DNA of 64,000 bases from Mumia quercus (GCF_025506335.1 NZ_JANZYO010000003.1:496001-560000); one strand, 5' to 3'; positions 7,949-17,544 are shown, counted from the stretch's first letter. A program made the numbers and translations. The notes: generated by a model from the sequence alone, not told the origin.

Positions 7949-8509
7949 ATGGCGTACGAGCTGCTCCGACCGGTCGAGGGCGATTGGGAGCAGGTCCGCG
8001 ACCTGCGTCTGCGGGCGCTGAAGGACACGCCGATCGCGTACGGCGAGCGGTACGGGGACGCGGTGCGCTTGGACGAGGCCGAGTGGCGCACGCGTGCCGC
8101 CCGCGGAGATGCGCAGGATAGCGTGCAGGTCGTCGCGCGCCTGACGGACGGCGAGGCGGCCGGACGCTGGGTGGGGACGATGGCGGCGTTCGTCTCGCGG
8201 GGCCTGCCGCCGTACCTCCCCGGCGCGGTCGAGGAGCCTGACGCGCCGCGTCAGGCGAACCTCGTCGGCGTGTTCGTCGACCCCCAGGTGCGAGGGCGCG
8301 GGGCCGGCGTCGCCGAGGCGCTGCTCGACGCCGTCGTCGCCTGGGCGCGTGACGAGCAGGGCCTCGACCGGCTGCACCTGCACGTGCACGAGGACAACCC
8401 GCGGGCGGCGGCGTTCTACCGCCGGTACGGGTTCGTGGCCACGGGGGAGTCCTACACCGACGTCCTGCATCCCGGCGCCGAGCGCGAGATGGTGCTCCCG
8501 CTCGACTGA
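7949..8509 (+). CDS. GNAT family N-acetyltransferase
   Basis: A 186-residue GNAT acetyltransferase. The acetyl-CoA pyrophosphate loop is visible as VGVFVDPQVRGRGAGVAEAL (R-G-R-G-A-G), and the C-terminal motif B reads HVHEDNPRAAAFYRRYGF. The substrate is unknown. TAGAGT at 7935-7940, whose first three bases are the stop codon of the acyl-CoA dehydrogenase, lies 8 nt before ATG 7949 and could act as a -10; read-through from fadE is also possible. The gene converges on maf, with a palindromic repeat element between them. Confidence 0.9.
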   Translation: MAYELLRPVEGDWEQVRDLRLRALKDTPIAYGERYGDAVRLDEAEWRTRAARGDAQDSVQVVARLTDGEAAGRWVGTMAAFVSRGLPPYLPGAVEEPDAPRQANLVGVFVDPQVRGRGAGVAEALLDAVVAWARDEQGLDRLHLHVHEDNPRAAAFYRRYGFVATGESYTDVLHPGAEREMVLPLD

Positions 8510-8523
8510 GGTCCCGTACGCAC

Positions 8524-8580
8524 GCGTTGGTGCATGAGTCGTCACGCGAGCCGCGCCGGTGACCACTGAGGGACCAACGC
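8524..8580. repeat. Imperfect 22-bp inverted repeat with 13-nt loop (family 1, copy A)
   Basis: Arms 8524-8545 and 8559-8580 pair at 18 of 22 positions around a 13-nt loop. A related element with the same arm and loop sizes lies at 59936-59992; both share GTGACCAC and ACCAACG. This copy sits between convergent stops (GNAT and maf) and could act as a bidirectional terminator. Confidence 0.6.
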
Positions 8581-8589
8581 TGCGGGCGA

Positions 8590-9198
8590 TCAGTGCACCG
8601 GGGTGCGCCAGAGGTCGGTCCACCGGACGCCGAGCGTGGCGACCATCGTCCGCAGCAGCGGCAGCGACAGTCCGACGACGTTGTGGTGGTCACCCTCGAT
8701 CCGCTCGACGAACGCGCCTCCGAGGCCGTCGACGGTGAACGCGCCGGCGACCTGCAGCGGCTCACCGGTCGCGACGTACGCCTCGATCTCGGCGTCGTCC
8801 AGGTCGGCGAAGTGCACCGTCGTCGCGGCGTCGTCGGACACCTCGCGCTCCCCGAGCCGCACGCAGTGCCCGGTGTGGAGCACGCCGGAGCGGCCGCGCA
8901 TCGCCCGCCAGCGCTCGACCGCCGTCTGGGCGTCGGCCGGCTTGCCGAGGACCTCTCCCGCGAACGCCAGCACCGAGTCGCACCCGACCACGAGCGTGTC
9001 GTCGGGGCTCTTCAGCCGGTGAGCCACCGCGCGGCACTTCAGGCGCGCCAGCTCCGTGGCCACCACGACCGGGTCGTCCGACACGATCACCGACTCGTCG
9101 ACGCCCGAGACGATGACCTCGGGGACGATGCCGGCGCTGCGCAACGTGGCGAGCCGGGCGGGGGACTGGGAGGCGAGGACGAGGCGCGGTCGGGTCAC
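8590..9198 (-). CDS. maf: Maf-family nucleoside triphosphate pyrophosphatase
   Basis: A 202-residue Maf/YhdE protein, which hydrolyses non-canonical or excess (d)NTPs to the monophosphate. The N-terminal LVLASQSPARLATLRSAG is the family signature, with the S-x-R element of the active site; VVGCDSVLAFAGEVLGKP supplies the next conserved block. GTG 9198 is supported by TACGCT located 6 nt upstream on the same strand, a leaderless arrangement. It lies just downstream of accD-accE on the same strand, matching the mycobacterial order as I recall it. Confidence 0.93.
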   Translation of the reverse strand: MTRPRLVLASQSPARLATLRSAGIVPEVIVSGVDESVIVSDDPVVVATELARLKCRAVAHRLKSPDDTLVVGCDSVLAFAGEVLGKPADAQTAVERWRAMRGRSGVLHTGHCVRLGEREVSDDAATTVHFADLDDAEIEAYVATGEPLQVAGAFTVDGLGGAFVERIEGDHHNVVGLSLPLLRTMVATLGVRWTDLWRTPVH

Positions 9199-9251
9199 GC
9201 CGTCAGCGTAGGCGAGGCGTCAGCGGCAGGTCGGGCCACCTCGCCTCGGTT

Positions 9252-9467
9252 CTAGCGCGGGAACGCCGACCGGCGCCACCCGTCGTGCCCGTGGGCGTGG
9301 ACGGGGCGCGTCGCGCGGGCGGGGTCGCCCCACGCCGAACGCCGCGCCGCAGGGGCGGGCCCTGCCGCAGCGCCGCGGGCGGCGACGACAGCGACGAGCG
9401 CAGCGAGCTCCTCCGGCGTCGGGTCGCCCTTGACGACGCGGAGGAGAGGTGCGGTCTCGGCGCTCAC
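9252..9467 (-). CDS. accE5: Acyl-CoA carboxylase epsilon subunit
   Basis: A small 71-residue protein. [20 protein letters not shown] is the conserved helix block of actinobacterial acyl-CoA carboxylase epsilon subunits, and the C-terminal W-R-RSAFPR is also typical. Such subunits bridge and activate the alpha and beta chains. GTG 9467 overlaps the stop of the beta subunit by 4 nt (GTGA), so the genes are translationally coupled. The middle is Ala/Pro-rich and likely flexible. Confidence 0.9.
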   Translation of the reverse strand: MSAETAPLLRVVKGDPTPEELAALVAVVAARGAAAGPAPAARRSAWGDPARATRPVHAHGHDGWRRSAFPR

Positions 9468-11062
9468 AGCGGGATGTTCCCGTGCTTCTTGGGCGGCAGC
9501 GTCTCCCGCTTGCTGCGCAGCAGGCGCAGCGCGCGGACGATCTCGGTGCGCGTCTCGTGCGGCTGGATGACCGTGTCGACGTAGCCGCGCTCGGCCGCGA
9601 TGTACGGGTTGGCCAGCGTCTGCTCGTACTCGTCGATCAGCTCGGCGCGGGTCGCCTCCGGGTCGTCGGCGGCGGCCAGCGTCTTGCGGTGCAGGATGTT
9701 GACCGCGCCCTGCGCGCCCATGACCGCGATCTGCGCCGTCGGCCAGGCGATGTTGAGGTCGGCGCCGAGATGCTTGGACCCCATCACGTCGTACGCGCCG
9801 CCGTAGGCCTTGCGGGTGATCACGGTGACGAGCGGGACCGTCGCCTCGGCGTACGCGTAGATCAGCTTGGCGCCGCGGCGGATGATGCCGTTCCACTCCT
9901 GGTCGGTGCCGGGGAGGAAGCCCGGCACGTCCACGAAGGTCAGCACGGGCACGTTGAACGCGTCGCAGGTGCGCACGAAGCGGGCGGCCTTCTCCGACGC
10001 GTCGATGTCGAGGGTCCCTGCGAACTGCATCGGCTGGTTGGCCACGACGCCCACCGAGCGTCCCTCGACCCGGCCGAAGCCGATGAGGATGTTCGGCGCG
10101 AACAGCGGCTGCACCTCGAGGAAATCGCCGTCGTCGAGGACCGACTCGATGACGGTGTGCATGTCGTACGGCTGGTTCGGCGAGTCCGGGATCAGCGTGT
10201 CGAGGGCACGGTCCTCGTCGGAGATCTCGAGGTCGGCCTCCTCGTGGTGGACCGGGGCGTCCTCCATGTTGTTCTGGGGGAGGTACGACAGCAGCGCCTT
10301 GACGTAGTCGATCGCGTCGTCCTCGTCGGAGGCCATGTAGTGGGCGTTGCCCGACTTCGTGTTGTGCGTACGGGCGCCGCCGAGCTCCTCCATGGTGACG
10401 TCCTCGCCGGTGACGGTCTTGATGACGTCGGGTCCGGTGATGAACATGTTGGAGGTGCCGTCGACCATCACCGTGAAGTCGGTGACGGCCGGGGAGTAGA
10501 CGTGACCGCCTGCGCAGGAGCCCATGATGAGGCTGATCTGGGGGATCACGCCGGAGGCGTGGACGTTGCGGCGGAAGATCTCGCCGTAGAGGCCCAGGGA
10601 GACGACGCCCTCCTGGATCCGTGCGCCGGCGCCCTCGTTGATCCCGACGATCGGGGAGCCGGTCTTGATCGCGAGGTCCATGATCTTCGTGATCTTCTCG
10701 CCGTACACCTCGCCCAGCGAGCCGCCGAAGACGGTGAAGTCCTGCGAGAACACGCAGACCTGCCGGCCGTCGACCGTCCCGTAGCCGGTGATGACGCCGT
10801 CGCCGTACGGGCGGTTCTTCTCGAGCCCGAACGCGGTGCTGCGGTGCCGTGCGAGCTCGTCGATCTCGACGAAGGAGCCCTCGTCGAAGAGCATCTCGAT
10901 CCGCTCACGGGCGGTCTGGCGGCCCTTCGCGTGCTGCTTCTCGACCGCCTTCGCCGACCCGGCGTGCACGGCCTCGTCGAGACGACGCTCGAGGTCGGCC
11001 AGCTTGCCGGCCGTGGTGTGCGTGTCGATCTGACCCGGCTCGGGTGCCACTGCTTCGCTCAC
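9464..11062 (-). CDS. accD5: Acyl-CoA (propionyl/acetyl-CoA) carboxylase beta subunit
   Basis: A 532-residue carboxyltransferase beta chain that moves CO2 from carboxybiotin to acyl-CoA, giving malonyl- or methylmalonyl-CoA. Recognisable segments are [34 protein letters not shown] with the oxyanion-hole glycines, [18 protein letters not shown] and [17 protein letters not shown]. It lacks the Cys4 zinc finger of E. coli AccD, as usual for this actinobacterial class. GTG 11062 has TACCCT 6 nt upstream (leaderless type). accE overlaps the 3' end, and birA is divergent 66 nt away. Acyl chain preference (C3 is likely) is inferred from the AccD5-like context. Confidence 0.95.
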   Translation of the reverse strand: MSEAVAPEPGQIDTHTTAGKLADLERRLDEAVHAGSAKAVEKQHAKGRQTARERIEMLFDEGSFVEIDELARHRSTAFGLEKNRPYGDGVITGYGTVDGRQVCVFSQDFTVFGGSLGEVYGEKITKIMDLAIKTGSPIVGINEGAGARIQEGVVSLGLYGEIFRRNVHASGVIPQISLIMGSCAGGHVYSPAVTDFTVMVDGTSNMFITGPDVIKTVTGEDVTMEELGGARTHNTKSGNAHYMASDEDDAIDYVKALLSYLPQNNMEDAPVHHEEADLEISDEDRALDTLIPDSPNQPYDMHTVIESVLDDGDFLEVQPLFAPNILIGFGRVEGRSVGVVANQPMQFAGTLDIDASEKAARFVRTCDAFNVPVLTFVDVPGFLPGTDQEWNGIIRRGAKLIYAYAEATVPLVTVITRKAYGGAYDVMGSKHLGADLNIAWPTAQIAVMGAQGAVNILHRKTLAAADDPEATRAELIDEYEQTLANPYIAAERGYVDTVIQPHETRTEIVRALRLLRSKRETLPPKKHGNIPL

Positions 11063-11128
11063 GGGGTCAGGGTAGCCGCACGGTGCCGCCACCCCACCGA
11101 AGGGCGCGGATCGTGGGACAGTGGGCCC

Positions 11129-11959
11129 ATGAACGAGCTGCCGCCCGACTCGCCACTCGTCCGCCGCCCCCTCGACGCCGCGGGCCTCGAACAGGCGCTG
11201 GTCAGTCCGAGGTCCTGGTGGCAGGAGGTCCGGGTCGTCCCCGAGACCGCGAGCACCAACGCCGACCTGGCCGCGCTCGCGCGTGCCGGCGCTCCCGAAG
11301 GCACCCTCCTGACGACCGACCACCAGACCGCCGGGCGCGGGCGCCTCGACCGGACGTGGGAGATGCCGCGGTACTCGGCGATCGCCGTCTCGGTCCTCGT
11401 CCACCCGAACGTCGAGGGGCACCGTTGGACGTGGCTCCCGCTGCTGGCCGGGCTGGCCGCGGTCGCCGCCGCACGCCAGGCGGGGGTGATCGCGGAGCTC
11501 AAGTGGCCGAACGACGTGGTCGTCGAGGACCGCAAGCTCGCCGGCATCCTGGTCGAGCGCGTCGACACCCCCCACGGCCCGGCCGCCGTCGTCGGCTGCG
11601 GAATGAACGTCTCCCTCACGCCGGAGGAGATCGGCGTCCCCCAGGCGACGTCGCTCACCCACGAGGGCTCACAGACGGCGGAGCGGACCGGCCTGGTCAG
11701 CGAGTACGCGCGGGCGTTCGAGGCGCTGTACGACGGGTGGACCAAGGCCGGCGGAGATCCCGACCACGGCCTGCGCGCGGCGTACGAGAACGTCAGCGCG
11801 ACCCTGGGGCGCGAGGTCTCGGTGCTCTACCCCGACGGCACCACGCTCGAGGGCACCGCGGTGGGGCTCGACGACAGCGGGCGACTCCAGGTCCGCCACG
11901 ACGGCGACGTCACCGCAGTCAGCGCCGGAGACATCACCCATCTGCGCACCCCGGCATGA
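11129..11959 (+). CDS. birA: Biotin--[acetyl-CoA-carboxylase] ligase
   Basis: A 276-residue biotin protein ligase that makes biotinyl-5'-AMP and attaches biotin to the carboxylase alpha chain. Visible motifs: the ETASTNADL start of the catalytic domain, [11 protein letters not shown] (the GRGR nucleotide loop) and LKWPNDVVV. There is no N-terminal winged helix, so it is a monofunctional ligase, not a repressor. The C-terminal SH3-like domain ([18 protein letters not shown]) is present. It is divergent from accD5, whose holoenzyme it modifies. Confidence 0.95.
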   Translation: MNELPPDSPLVRRPLDAAGLEQALVSPRSWWQEVRVVPETASTNADLAALARAGAPEGTLLTTDHQTAGRGRLDRTWEMPRYSAIAVSVLVHPNVEGHRWTWLPLLAGLAAVAAARQAGVIAELKWPNDVVVEDRKLAGILVERVDTPHGPAAVVGCGMNVSLTPEEIGVPQATSLTHEGSQTAERTGLVSEYARAFEALYDGWTKAGGDPDHGLRAAYENVSATLGREVSVLYPDGTTLEGTAVGLDDSGRLQVRHDGDVTAVSAGDITHLRTPA

Positions 11960-11971
11960 CACCATGACCCC

Positions 11972-12475
11972 GTGGGTGTCTCCAAGAAGCTGTTGATCGA
12001 CGGTGAGCACGAGATCCTGACGGTCCGCACGCACGTGAAGGCGCTGGTCGGCGCGTTCCTGGTGCTCGTGGTCGTCGCCGGCGCCGGCGGGTTCGCAGCG
12101 GCGGTGACCGACGGTGTCCTCCGTACGGGGGTGCTCGTCGTCGCGGTGGTCCTGATCCTGGTCTGGGCCGTGCTGCCGTTCCTGCGGTGGTTCACCTGGA
12201 CCTACACGATCACGAACCGCCGCCTCATCGAGCAGAAGGGCCTCCTCACCCGTACGGGCAGGATCATCCCCCTCAACCGGATCAACGACGTCTCGTACGA
12301 GAAGCACCTCACCGACCGCATCCTCGGGTGCGGGACGCTGATCGTGCACGACGCCAGCGAGCAGGAGGGTCTGCGCGTGCGTGACGTCCCGCGCGTCGAG
12401 CACGTCCACCGCGAGCTCACCTCGCTGGTCTTCGCCGCGCACCACCCGACCATGACGAGCGACGAGCAGATCTGA
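11972..12475 (+). CDS. Bacterial PH-domain membrane protein
   Basis: A 167-residue protein with two adjacent membrane helices (about residues 25-70) followed by a bacterial PH (bPH2/YdbS-like) domain opening with YTITNRRLIEQKGLLTR and continuing with IPLNRINDVSYEK. The role of such domains is unknown; membrane or lipid association is plausible. GTG 11972 is 12 nt after the birA stop, and the adenylate cyclase gene follows after 1 nt, so the three probably form one transcript. A PH-type protein next to birA also occurs in mycobacteria, as I recall. Confidence 0.85.
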   Translation: MGVSKKLLIDGEHEILTVRTHVKALVGAFLVLVVVAGAGGFAAAVTDGVLRTGVLVVAVVLILVWAVLPFLRWFTWTYTITNRRLIEQKGLLTRTGRIIPLNRINDVSYEKHLTDRILGCGTLIVHDASEQEGLRVRDVPRVEHVHRELTSLVFAAHHPTMTSDEQI

Positions 12476-12476
12476 C

Positions 12477-13457
12477 GTGGCCGACGACCTGGCCCGCGCC
12501 ATCCTCGGTGCGGAACCCATCTTCACCAGCGAGGAGATCGCTGCTGCGGCAGGTCTGTCGTACGACGAGATCCGCCGGCTGTGGCGCGCGCTCGGGTTCC
12601 CCGACTCGGCGGGCTCGAAGGCGTTCGTCCCCGCCGACCTCGACGCGCTGCAGACCGTCCGTGCCGTCATCGGCACGGGCGTGGTCGACGCGGACACGGT
12701 CGTCCGCCTCACTCGCGCGCTCGGGTCGACCATGGCCCGCCTCGCCGACTGGCAGGTGTCGACGATCGCGGAGGTGCTCGAGCGGCGCATCGAGGCGAGC
12801 GAGAACGACGGGCCCGACGCGTGGGCGACGTCGGGGCGGGCGGTCGCCGAGGCGCTGGGGCCGGTCTTCGAGCGGCTCCTCGTGTACGCGTGGCGCCGGC
12901 ACCTCGCCGCGTCCGCGAGCCGCGCGGAGGCGCTGGCCGCGGACGAGGAGGACCTGCTGCGGATGGTGGTGACCGTCGGGTTCGCCGACCTCGTCGCCTT
13001 CACCAAGCTCTCCAACGGACTCGACGACGACGGCCTCGCCGACCTGGTCGAGGAGTTCGAGACCCGGTGCATCGACGTGATCACGGAGGGTGGTGGACGC
13101 CCGATCAAGACGCTCGGTGACGCGGTGCTGTTCGTGGCCGAGACGCCGGAGCTGGCGACCGACATCGCGTTCGCGGTGGTCGCCGAGATCGGCGGGGACC
13201 GCGACCTGCCCGACGTCCGGGTCGGGCTCGGGACCGGCCAGGTGATCTCCCGGCTCGGCGACGTCTACGGCCCGCCGGTCAACCTGGCGTCGCGCCTGAC
13301 CGCGGTGGCGCGCCGCAACCGCGTGATCATCGACCGCGCCACCGCGGACGGCCTGAGCGACCGGTTCGAGACCCGGGCGATGGCGCAGCGGCACCTCCGC
13401 GGGTTCGGCACGGTCGAGCCGCTCACCGTGCGCCACCGCTGGTCCTACAACGGCTGA
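12477..13457 (+). CDS. Class III adenylate cyclase with N-terminal regulatory domain
   Basis: A 326-residue soluble cyclase making cAMP. The N-terminal region (about 1-150) resembles the adenylate-cyclase regulatory domain of mycobacterial Rv1264, which is pH-responsive; an HTH-like segment (FTSEEIAAAAGLSYDEIRRL) lies at 16-35. The catalytic domain starts near 165 and keeps the key residues: metal Asp D171 in FADL, adenine-selecting K211, second metal Asp D215 in LGDAVLF, and N269 and R273 in VNLASRL. The gene begins 1 nt after the PH-protein stop. pH control is by analogy only. Confidence 0.92.
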   Translation: MADDLARAILGAEPIFTSEEIAAAAGLSYDEIRRLWRALGFPDSAGSKAFVPADLDALQTVRAVIGTGVVDADTVVRLTRALGSTMARLADWQVSTIAEVLERRIEASENDGPDAWATSGRAVAEALGPVFERLLVYAWRRHLAASASRAEALAADEEDLLRMVVTVGFADLVAFTKLSNGLDDDGLADLVEEFETRCIDVITEGGGRPIKTLGDAVLFVAETPELATDIAFAVVAEIGGDRDLPDVRVGLGTGQVISRLGDVYGPPVNLASRLTAVARRNRVIIDRATADGLSDRFETRAMAQRHLRGFGTVEPLTVRHRWSYNG

Positions 13458-13463
13458 CGCCGG

Positions 13464-13889
13464 TCACTGCGCAGGGAACACGTACCGTCGGTACGCCCAG
13501 AACCGGAACAGCGTGCCGAGCCCCAGCCCGACGACGTTCGCCGAGATGTTGTCCGCGAGAGGGCCGTCGAGCCCGAGCACGTACTGGGAGAACGCCAGGC
13601 ACGCGACCGCGATGAGCATGCCGATCACGTTCATCACGACGAAGAGCGCGATCTCGCGGCGACGTGTGTGGGGCGAGCGTCCACGCCACGTCCAGTGCCG
13701 GTTGCCGAGATAGGTCACGACCATGGCCGCGACGACCGAGAGCACCTTCGCCGTCAACGGCTTGTCCGCCAGCAGCGGGTCCTCGCCTGCGTAGCTCAGC
13801 AGGTTGAAGACGGCGACGTCCGTGACGTACCCGGCCAACCCCACGATCCCGAAGGCGCCGACCTCGCGGACTCGCTCGGTGGTCGTCAT
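13464..13889 (-). CDS. GtrA family membrane protein
   Basis: A 141-residue polytopic protein with four predicted membrane helices (about 10-28, 45-66, 79-101 and 110-130). It carries FGIVGLAGYVTDVAVFNLL at the N-terminus and a RFWAYRRYVF end, typical of the GtrA family. Members are thought to flip or bind polyprenyl-linked sugars for cell-envelope glycan synthesis. TAGTCT lies 6 nt before ATG 13889 on its strand, indicating a leaderless start divergent from purK. It converges tail-to-tail on the adenylate cyclase, with 6 nt between stops. Confidence 0.9.
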   Translation of the reverse strand: MTTTERVREVGAFGIVGLAGYVTDVAVFNLLSYAGEDPLLADKPLTAKVLSVVAAMVVTYLGNRHWTWRGRSPHTRRREIALFVVMNVIGMLIAVACLAFSQYVLGLDGPLADNISANVVGLGLGTLFRFWAYRRYVFPAQ

Positions 13890-13965
13890 CCCCCGAGACT
13901 ACGCGCGCCGACGGCCACGGGTCTGCCCAGCGGAGGCCGTGCGGTGCCGCAGTAGCATGTGCCGC

Positions 13966-15153
13966 GTGGACAGCCCCATCGACAGCCCCGTGCTCGCGAT
14001 CGTCGGAGGCGGCCAGCTGGCCCGGATGATGGAGCAGGCAGCCGTCTCGCTCGCGGTCCCCGTGAGCCTGCTGGCCGAGGCGCCCGACGTGAGCGCGGCC
14101 CAGGTCAACCCGACGTCGACCGTGGGGGACTACCGGGACCTCGACACCCTCCGTACGGTCGCCGCCGAGTGCGCCGTCGTCACCTTCGACCACGAGCACG
14201 TACCGCCGGAGCACCTGCGGACCCTGGACGCCGAGGGGCACGCCTGCCGCCCGGGGCCGCACGCGCTGCTCTACGCCCAGGACAAGCGGGAGATGCGCGA
14301 GCGCCTCACTGCACTCGGCGTCCCGTGCCCGCGGTGGGCACCCGTCGCCGACGCGGCGGACCTGGAGCGGTTCGCCGCCGAGGGCGGCGGCTTCCCGGTC
14401 GTGCTCAAGACCACGCGCGGCGGGTACGACGGCAAGGGCGTATGGGTCGTCGAGGGCATCGACGACGCCGCGGACGCGTTCGCTGCGGGCGTCCCGCTCC
14501 TCGCCGAGGAGCTCGTCGACTTCTCCCGCGAGCTCTCCGCGCTGGTCGCGCGCTCGGCCTCCGGCCAGGTCGCGGCGTACCCGGTCGTCGAGTCCCGCCA
14601 GGAGAACGGCATCTGCCGCGAGGTGATCGCGCCGGCGCCTGGGCTGGCGGCCGAGCTCGCCGCCGAGGCGGAGATGCTGGCGATGAAGGTGGCCGGCGAG
14701 CTGGACGTCGTGGGCATCCTCGCCGTCGAGCTCTTCGAGACCGCCGACGGCCGCATCCTCGTCAACGAGCTCGCGATGCGCCCCCACAACACCGGGCACT
14801 GGACGATGGACGGTGCGGTCACCAGCCAGTTCGAGAACCACCTCCGCGCCGTGCTCGACCTGCCGCTCGGCTCGCCGCGCGCCCGCGCCCCGTACACGGT
14901 GATGGTCAACATCCTCGGCGGCGAGGTCGGGCGCCTGTACGACGGCTACGCGCACGTGATGGCGCGCGACCCGGGGATCAAGGTCCACCTGTACGGCAAG
15001 GCGGTCAAGCCCGGGCGCAAGGTCGGGCACGTCAACGTCTACGGCGACGACCTGGACGACCTGCTGGAGCGGGCCCGCCACGCGGCGGCATGGTTCGAGG
15101 GACGCCTCGACGACGAGATCGAGGACGAGGCTCAGGAGGCCCCCCGTGAGTGA
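13966..15153 (+). CDS. purK: N5-carboxyaminoimidazole ribonucleotide synthase
   Basis: A 395-residue ATP-grasp enzyme of purine synthesis that converts AIR, bicarbonate and ATP to N5-[18 protein letters not shown] opens the pre-ATP-grasp domain; [17 protein letters not shown] is the flexible ATP loop; [20 protein letters not shown] is the metal-binding C-terminal block. GTG 13966 is preferred because TAGCAT ends exactly 7 nt upstream (leaderless pattern); ATG 13957 lies inside that hexamer. purE follows with an 8-nt overlap, and its product acts next in the pathway. Confidence 0.95.
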   Translation: MDSPIDSPVLAIVGGGQLARMMEQAAVSLAVPVSLLAEAPDVSAAQVNPTSTVGDYRDLDTLRTVAAECAVVTFDHEHVPPEHLRTLDAEGHACRPGPHALLYAQDKREMRERLTALGVPCPRWAPVADAADLERFAAEGGGFPVVLKTTRGGYDGKGVWVVEGIDDAADAFAAGVPLLAEELVDFSRELSALVARSASGQVAAYPVVESRQENGICREVIAPAPGLAAELAAEAEMLAMKVAGELDVVGILAVELFETADGRILVNELAMRPHNTGHWTMDGAVTSQFENHLRAVLDLPLGSPRARAPYTVMVNILGGEVGRLYDGYAHVMARDPGIKVHLYGKAVKPGRKVGHVNVYGDDLDDLLERARHAAAWFEGRLDDEIEDEAQEAPRE

Positions 15154-15649
15154 GACACCGAAGGTCGGCATCGTCATGGGGTCGGACTCCGACTGGCCGA
15201 CGATGAAGGCGGCGGCGGAGGCGCTCGAGGAGTTCGGCGTCGCGTACGAGGCGGACGTCGTCTCCGCGCACCGGATGCCCGACGAGATGCTGGCGTACGG
15301 GCGTGAGGCGCACACCCGAGGCCTGCAGGTGATCGTCGCCGGCGCCGGGGGAGCGGCTCACCTGCCGGGGATGCTCGCTGCGGTGACGCCGCTGCCGGTG
15401 ATCGGGGTGCCGGTCGCGCTGAAGTACCTCGACGGGATGGACTCGCTGCTCTCGATCGTGCAGATGCCCGCAGGCGTGCCGGTGGCGACGGTCGCGATCG
15501 GCAACGCCCGCAACGCCGGTCTGCTCGCCGTACGGATCCTCGCCGCCTCCGACCCCGCCCTGCGTGACGCGATGGTCGGGTTCCAGGAACGCCTGGCCGA
15601 CGCGGCTCGCGCCAAGGGCGCCGTCGTACGCGGGGCGCGCAGCGACTAA
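15146..15649 (+). CDS. purE: N5-carboxyaminoimidazole ribonucleotide mutase
   Basis: A 167-residue class I PurE that rearranges N5-CAIR to [18 protein letters not shown] and the SAHRMPDEM segment with the catalytic histidine are both present, as is the [13 protein letters not shown] loop. GTG 15146 overlaps the purK stop, so the two are co-translated. Confidence 0.96.
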   Translation: MSETPKVGIVMGSDSDWPTMKAAAEALEEFGVAYEADVVSAHRMPDEMLAYGREAHTRGLQVIVAGAGGAAHLPGMLAAVTPLPVIGVPVALKYLDGMDSLLSIVQMPAGVPVATVAIGNARNAGLLAVRILAASDPALRDAMVGFQERLADAARAKGAVVRGARSD

Positions 15650-16279
15650 CTAGTAGAGGCCCTTGGCGTACTGCTCGCCGTAGTACGCCTCGAGCTCCTC
15701 GAGCGTGTCGTTCGGCCGTTCGAGGCGCTGGGCGACCTCTGCCCGGCTGGGCAGCGCGTCGGGGTGCCACGTCTGCGGGTCCCACAGGTGCGAGCGCATG
15801 AACGCCTTCGCACAGTGGAAGAACACCTCTTCGACCTGGACCTCCAGCGCCAGGATCGGGCGGTGGCCTTTGACGACGAGCTCGTCGAAGTACGGGGCGT
15901 CGGACACGATCCGGGCCCGGCCGTTGACGCGCAACGTGTCACCGCGACCGGGGACGAGGAAGCACAGCCCTGCGTACGGGTTCTCGAGGACGTTGAGGAA
16001 GCCGTCGACGCGCCGGTTGCCGGGGCGCTCGGGGATCGCGAGCGTCGTCTCGTCGATGACGTGGGCGATGCCCTCCGGGTCGCCCTTCGGCGAGACGTCG
16101 CAGCGGCCGCTGGCGTCGGACGTCGAGACCAGGCAGAACGGAGACGCGGCGAGCCACGTGAGGTGGTCGTCGACGAGCGACGGACGCACCTTGTCGCGGG
16201 CCCGCGGGAGCGGTTCGCCGACGACGGCCCGCAAACCCTCGACGGTGGTGATCTCGTGGACATCGGTGACGGCGCTCAC
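15650..16279 (-). CDS. FMN-dependent PPOX-type flavoprotein
   Basis: A 209-residue split-barrel flavin-binding protein related to pyridoxamine 5'-phosphate oxidase. Family features include FCLVSTSDASGRCDVSPKGD followed by PGNRRVDGFLNVLENP and GLCFLVPG; the combination matches the MSMEG_1061/DR2398-like class. Members bind FMN or F420, and F420 is plausible because fbiA and fbiB lie downstream in this window. The substrate is unknown. GTG 16279 is chosen because TAGGCT lies 6 nt upstream on its strand. It ends one base after purE, convergently. Confidence 0.85.
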   Translation of the reverse strand: MSAVTDVHEITTVEGLRAVVGEPLPRARDKVRPSLVDDHLTWLAASPFCLVSTSDASGRCDVSPKGDPEGIAHVIDETTLAIPERPGNRRVDGFLNVLENPYAGLCFLVPGRGDTLRVNGRARIVSDAPYFDELVVKGHRPILALEVQVEEVFFHCAKAFMRSHLWDPQTWHPDALPSRAEVAQRLERPNDTLEELEAYYGEQYAKGLY

Positions 16280-16344
16280 GAGCACAGCCTAGGGCCGCGC
16301 GTGGGGGCGGTGTCCATGGATTAAGGGGCGACGGAGTGGGCTGG

Positions 16345-16361
16345 TTAACCCTTATTAGCAT
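16345..16361 (+). promoter_or_regulatory. Promoter/operator of the second fadE
   Basis: TTAACCCTTATTAGCAT ends in the -10 TAGCAT (16356-16361), 7 nt before GTG 16369. The TTAAC-N5-TTARCAT layout matches the first fadE promoter. TTAAGGG at 16321-16327 and CCCTTA at 16349-16354 add a second, wider inverted repeat. Confidence 0.55.
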
Positions 16362-16368
16362 GGGAGTC

Positions 16369-17538
16369 GTGACTGACCAGCCCATGTTCGCTCTGTCCGA
16401 GGAGCACCAGGCCATCCGCGAGGCCGTCCGCGCGGTGTGCGATGCCAAGGTTGCCCCGTTCGCCGCCGCCGTCGACGAGGAGGCGCGCTTCCCGCAGGAG
16501 GCCTACGACGCGCTCGTCGCCTCCGACTTCCACGCGCCGCACATCGGCGAGGAGTACGGGGGAGCGGGCGCCGACGCGCTCGCCACCGTCCTCGTGATCG
16601 AGGAGGTCGCCCGCGCCTGCGTGTCGTCCTCGCTCATCCCGGCGGTCAACAAGCTCGGCAGCCTCCCGGTGATCCTGTCGGGCAGCGAGGACCTCAAGAA
16701 GAAGTACCTGACGCCCGTCGCCGCCGGCACGTCGATGTTCTCGTACGCGCTGTCCGAGCCCGACGCGGGCAGCGACGCCGCCGGCATGAAGACCCGCGCC
16801 GTCCGTGACGGTGACGGCTGGGTCCTCAACGGCGTGAAGCGCTGGATCACCAACGCCGGTGAGTCCGACTTCTACACGGTCATGGCGGTCACCGATCCCG
16901 AGAAGCGCTCGAAGGGCATCAGCGCGTTCGTCGTCGAGAAGTCCGACGAGGGTGTGTCCTTCGGTGCCCCGGAGAAGAAGCTCGGCATCAAGGGCTCGCC
17001 GACGCGCGAGGTCTACCTCGACAACGTCCGCATCCCCGCGGACCGCATGATCGGCGCCGAGGGCACCGGCTTCGCGACGGCGATGCGCACCCTCGACCAC
17101 ACCCGCGTCACGATCGCCGCGCAGGCGGTCGGCGTCGCGCAGGGTGCGCTCGACTACGCGCTCGGCTACGTCAAGGAGCGCCAGCAGTTCGGCAAGGCGA
17201 TCGCGGAGTTCCAGGGCCTGCAGTTCATGCTCGCCGACATGGGCATGAAGGTCGAGGCCGCCCGCCAGATCACGTATGCGGCCGCGGGCCGCAGCGAGCG
17301 CGGCGACAAGGACCTCACGTTCTTCGGTGCCGCCGCCAAGGCCTTCGCCTCCGACACGGCGATGCAGGTCACCACCGACGCCGTCCAGCTGCTCGGCGGC
17401 TACGGCTTCACGCGCGACTACCCGGTCGAGCGGATGATGCGCGACGCCAAGATCACGCAGATCTACGAGGGCACCAACCAGGTGCAGCGCATCGTCATGG
17501 CGCGTCAGCTCCTCGCCGGGATCCAGTCCGAGCTCTAA
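16369..17538 (+). CDS. fadE25: Acyl-CoA dehydrogenase (FadE25-like)
   Basis: A 389-residue FAD acyl-CoA dehydrogenase. Segments seen: FSYALSEPDAGSDAAGMKTR (FAD/substrate loop), KRWITNAGESDFYTVMA, the mid-domain GIKGSPTREVYLDNVRIP and IYEGTNQVQRIVMARQLL with the catalytic glutamate. GTG 16369 is chosen over ATG 16360 because the -10 TAGCAT ends 7 nt before it and ATG 16360 falls inside that hexamer. Its place after purK-purE matches FadE25 in mycobacteria as I recall it. A strong hairpin follows 6 nt after the stop. Confidence 0.95.
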   Translation: MTDQPMFALSEEHQAIREAVRAVCDAKVAPFAAAVDEEARFPQEAYDALVASDFHAPHIGEEYGGAGADALATVLVIEEVARACVSSSLIPAVNKLGSLPVILSGSEDLKKKYLTPVAAGTSMFSYALSEPDAGSDAAGMKTRAVRDGDGWVLNGVKRWITNAGESDFYTVMAVTDPEKRSKGISAFVVEKSDEGVSFGAPEKKLGIKGSPTREVYLDNVRIPADRMIGAEGTGFATAMRTLDHTRVTIAAQAVGVAQGALDYALGYVKERQQFGKAIAEFQGLQFMLADMGMKVEAARQITYAAAGRSERGDKDLTFFGAAAKAFASDTAMQVTTDAVQLLGGYGFTRDYPVERMMRDAKITQIYEGTNQVQRIVMARQLLAGIQSEL

Positions 17539-17544
17539 CGATCT

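Noticed and set aside
9449-11128. Long opposite-strand open frame across accD5
   Set aside because: It is a codon-position shadow of accD5: no recognisable domain, no start signal, and accD5 is unmistakable on the other strand.
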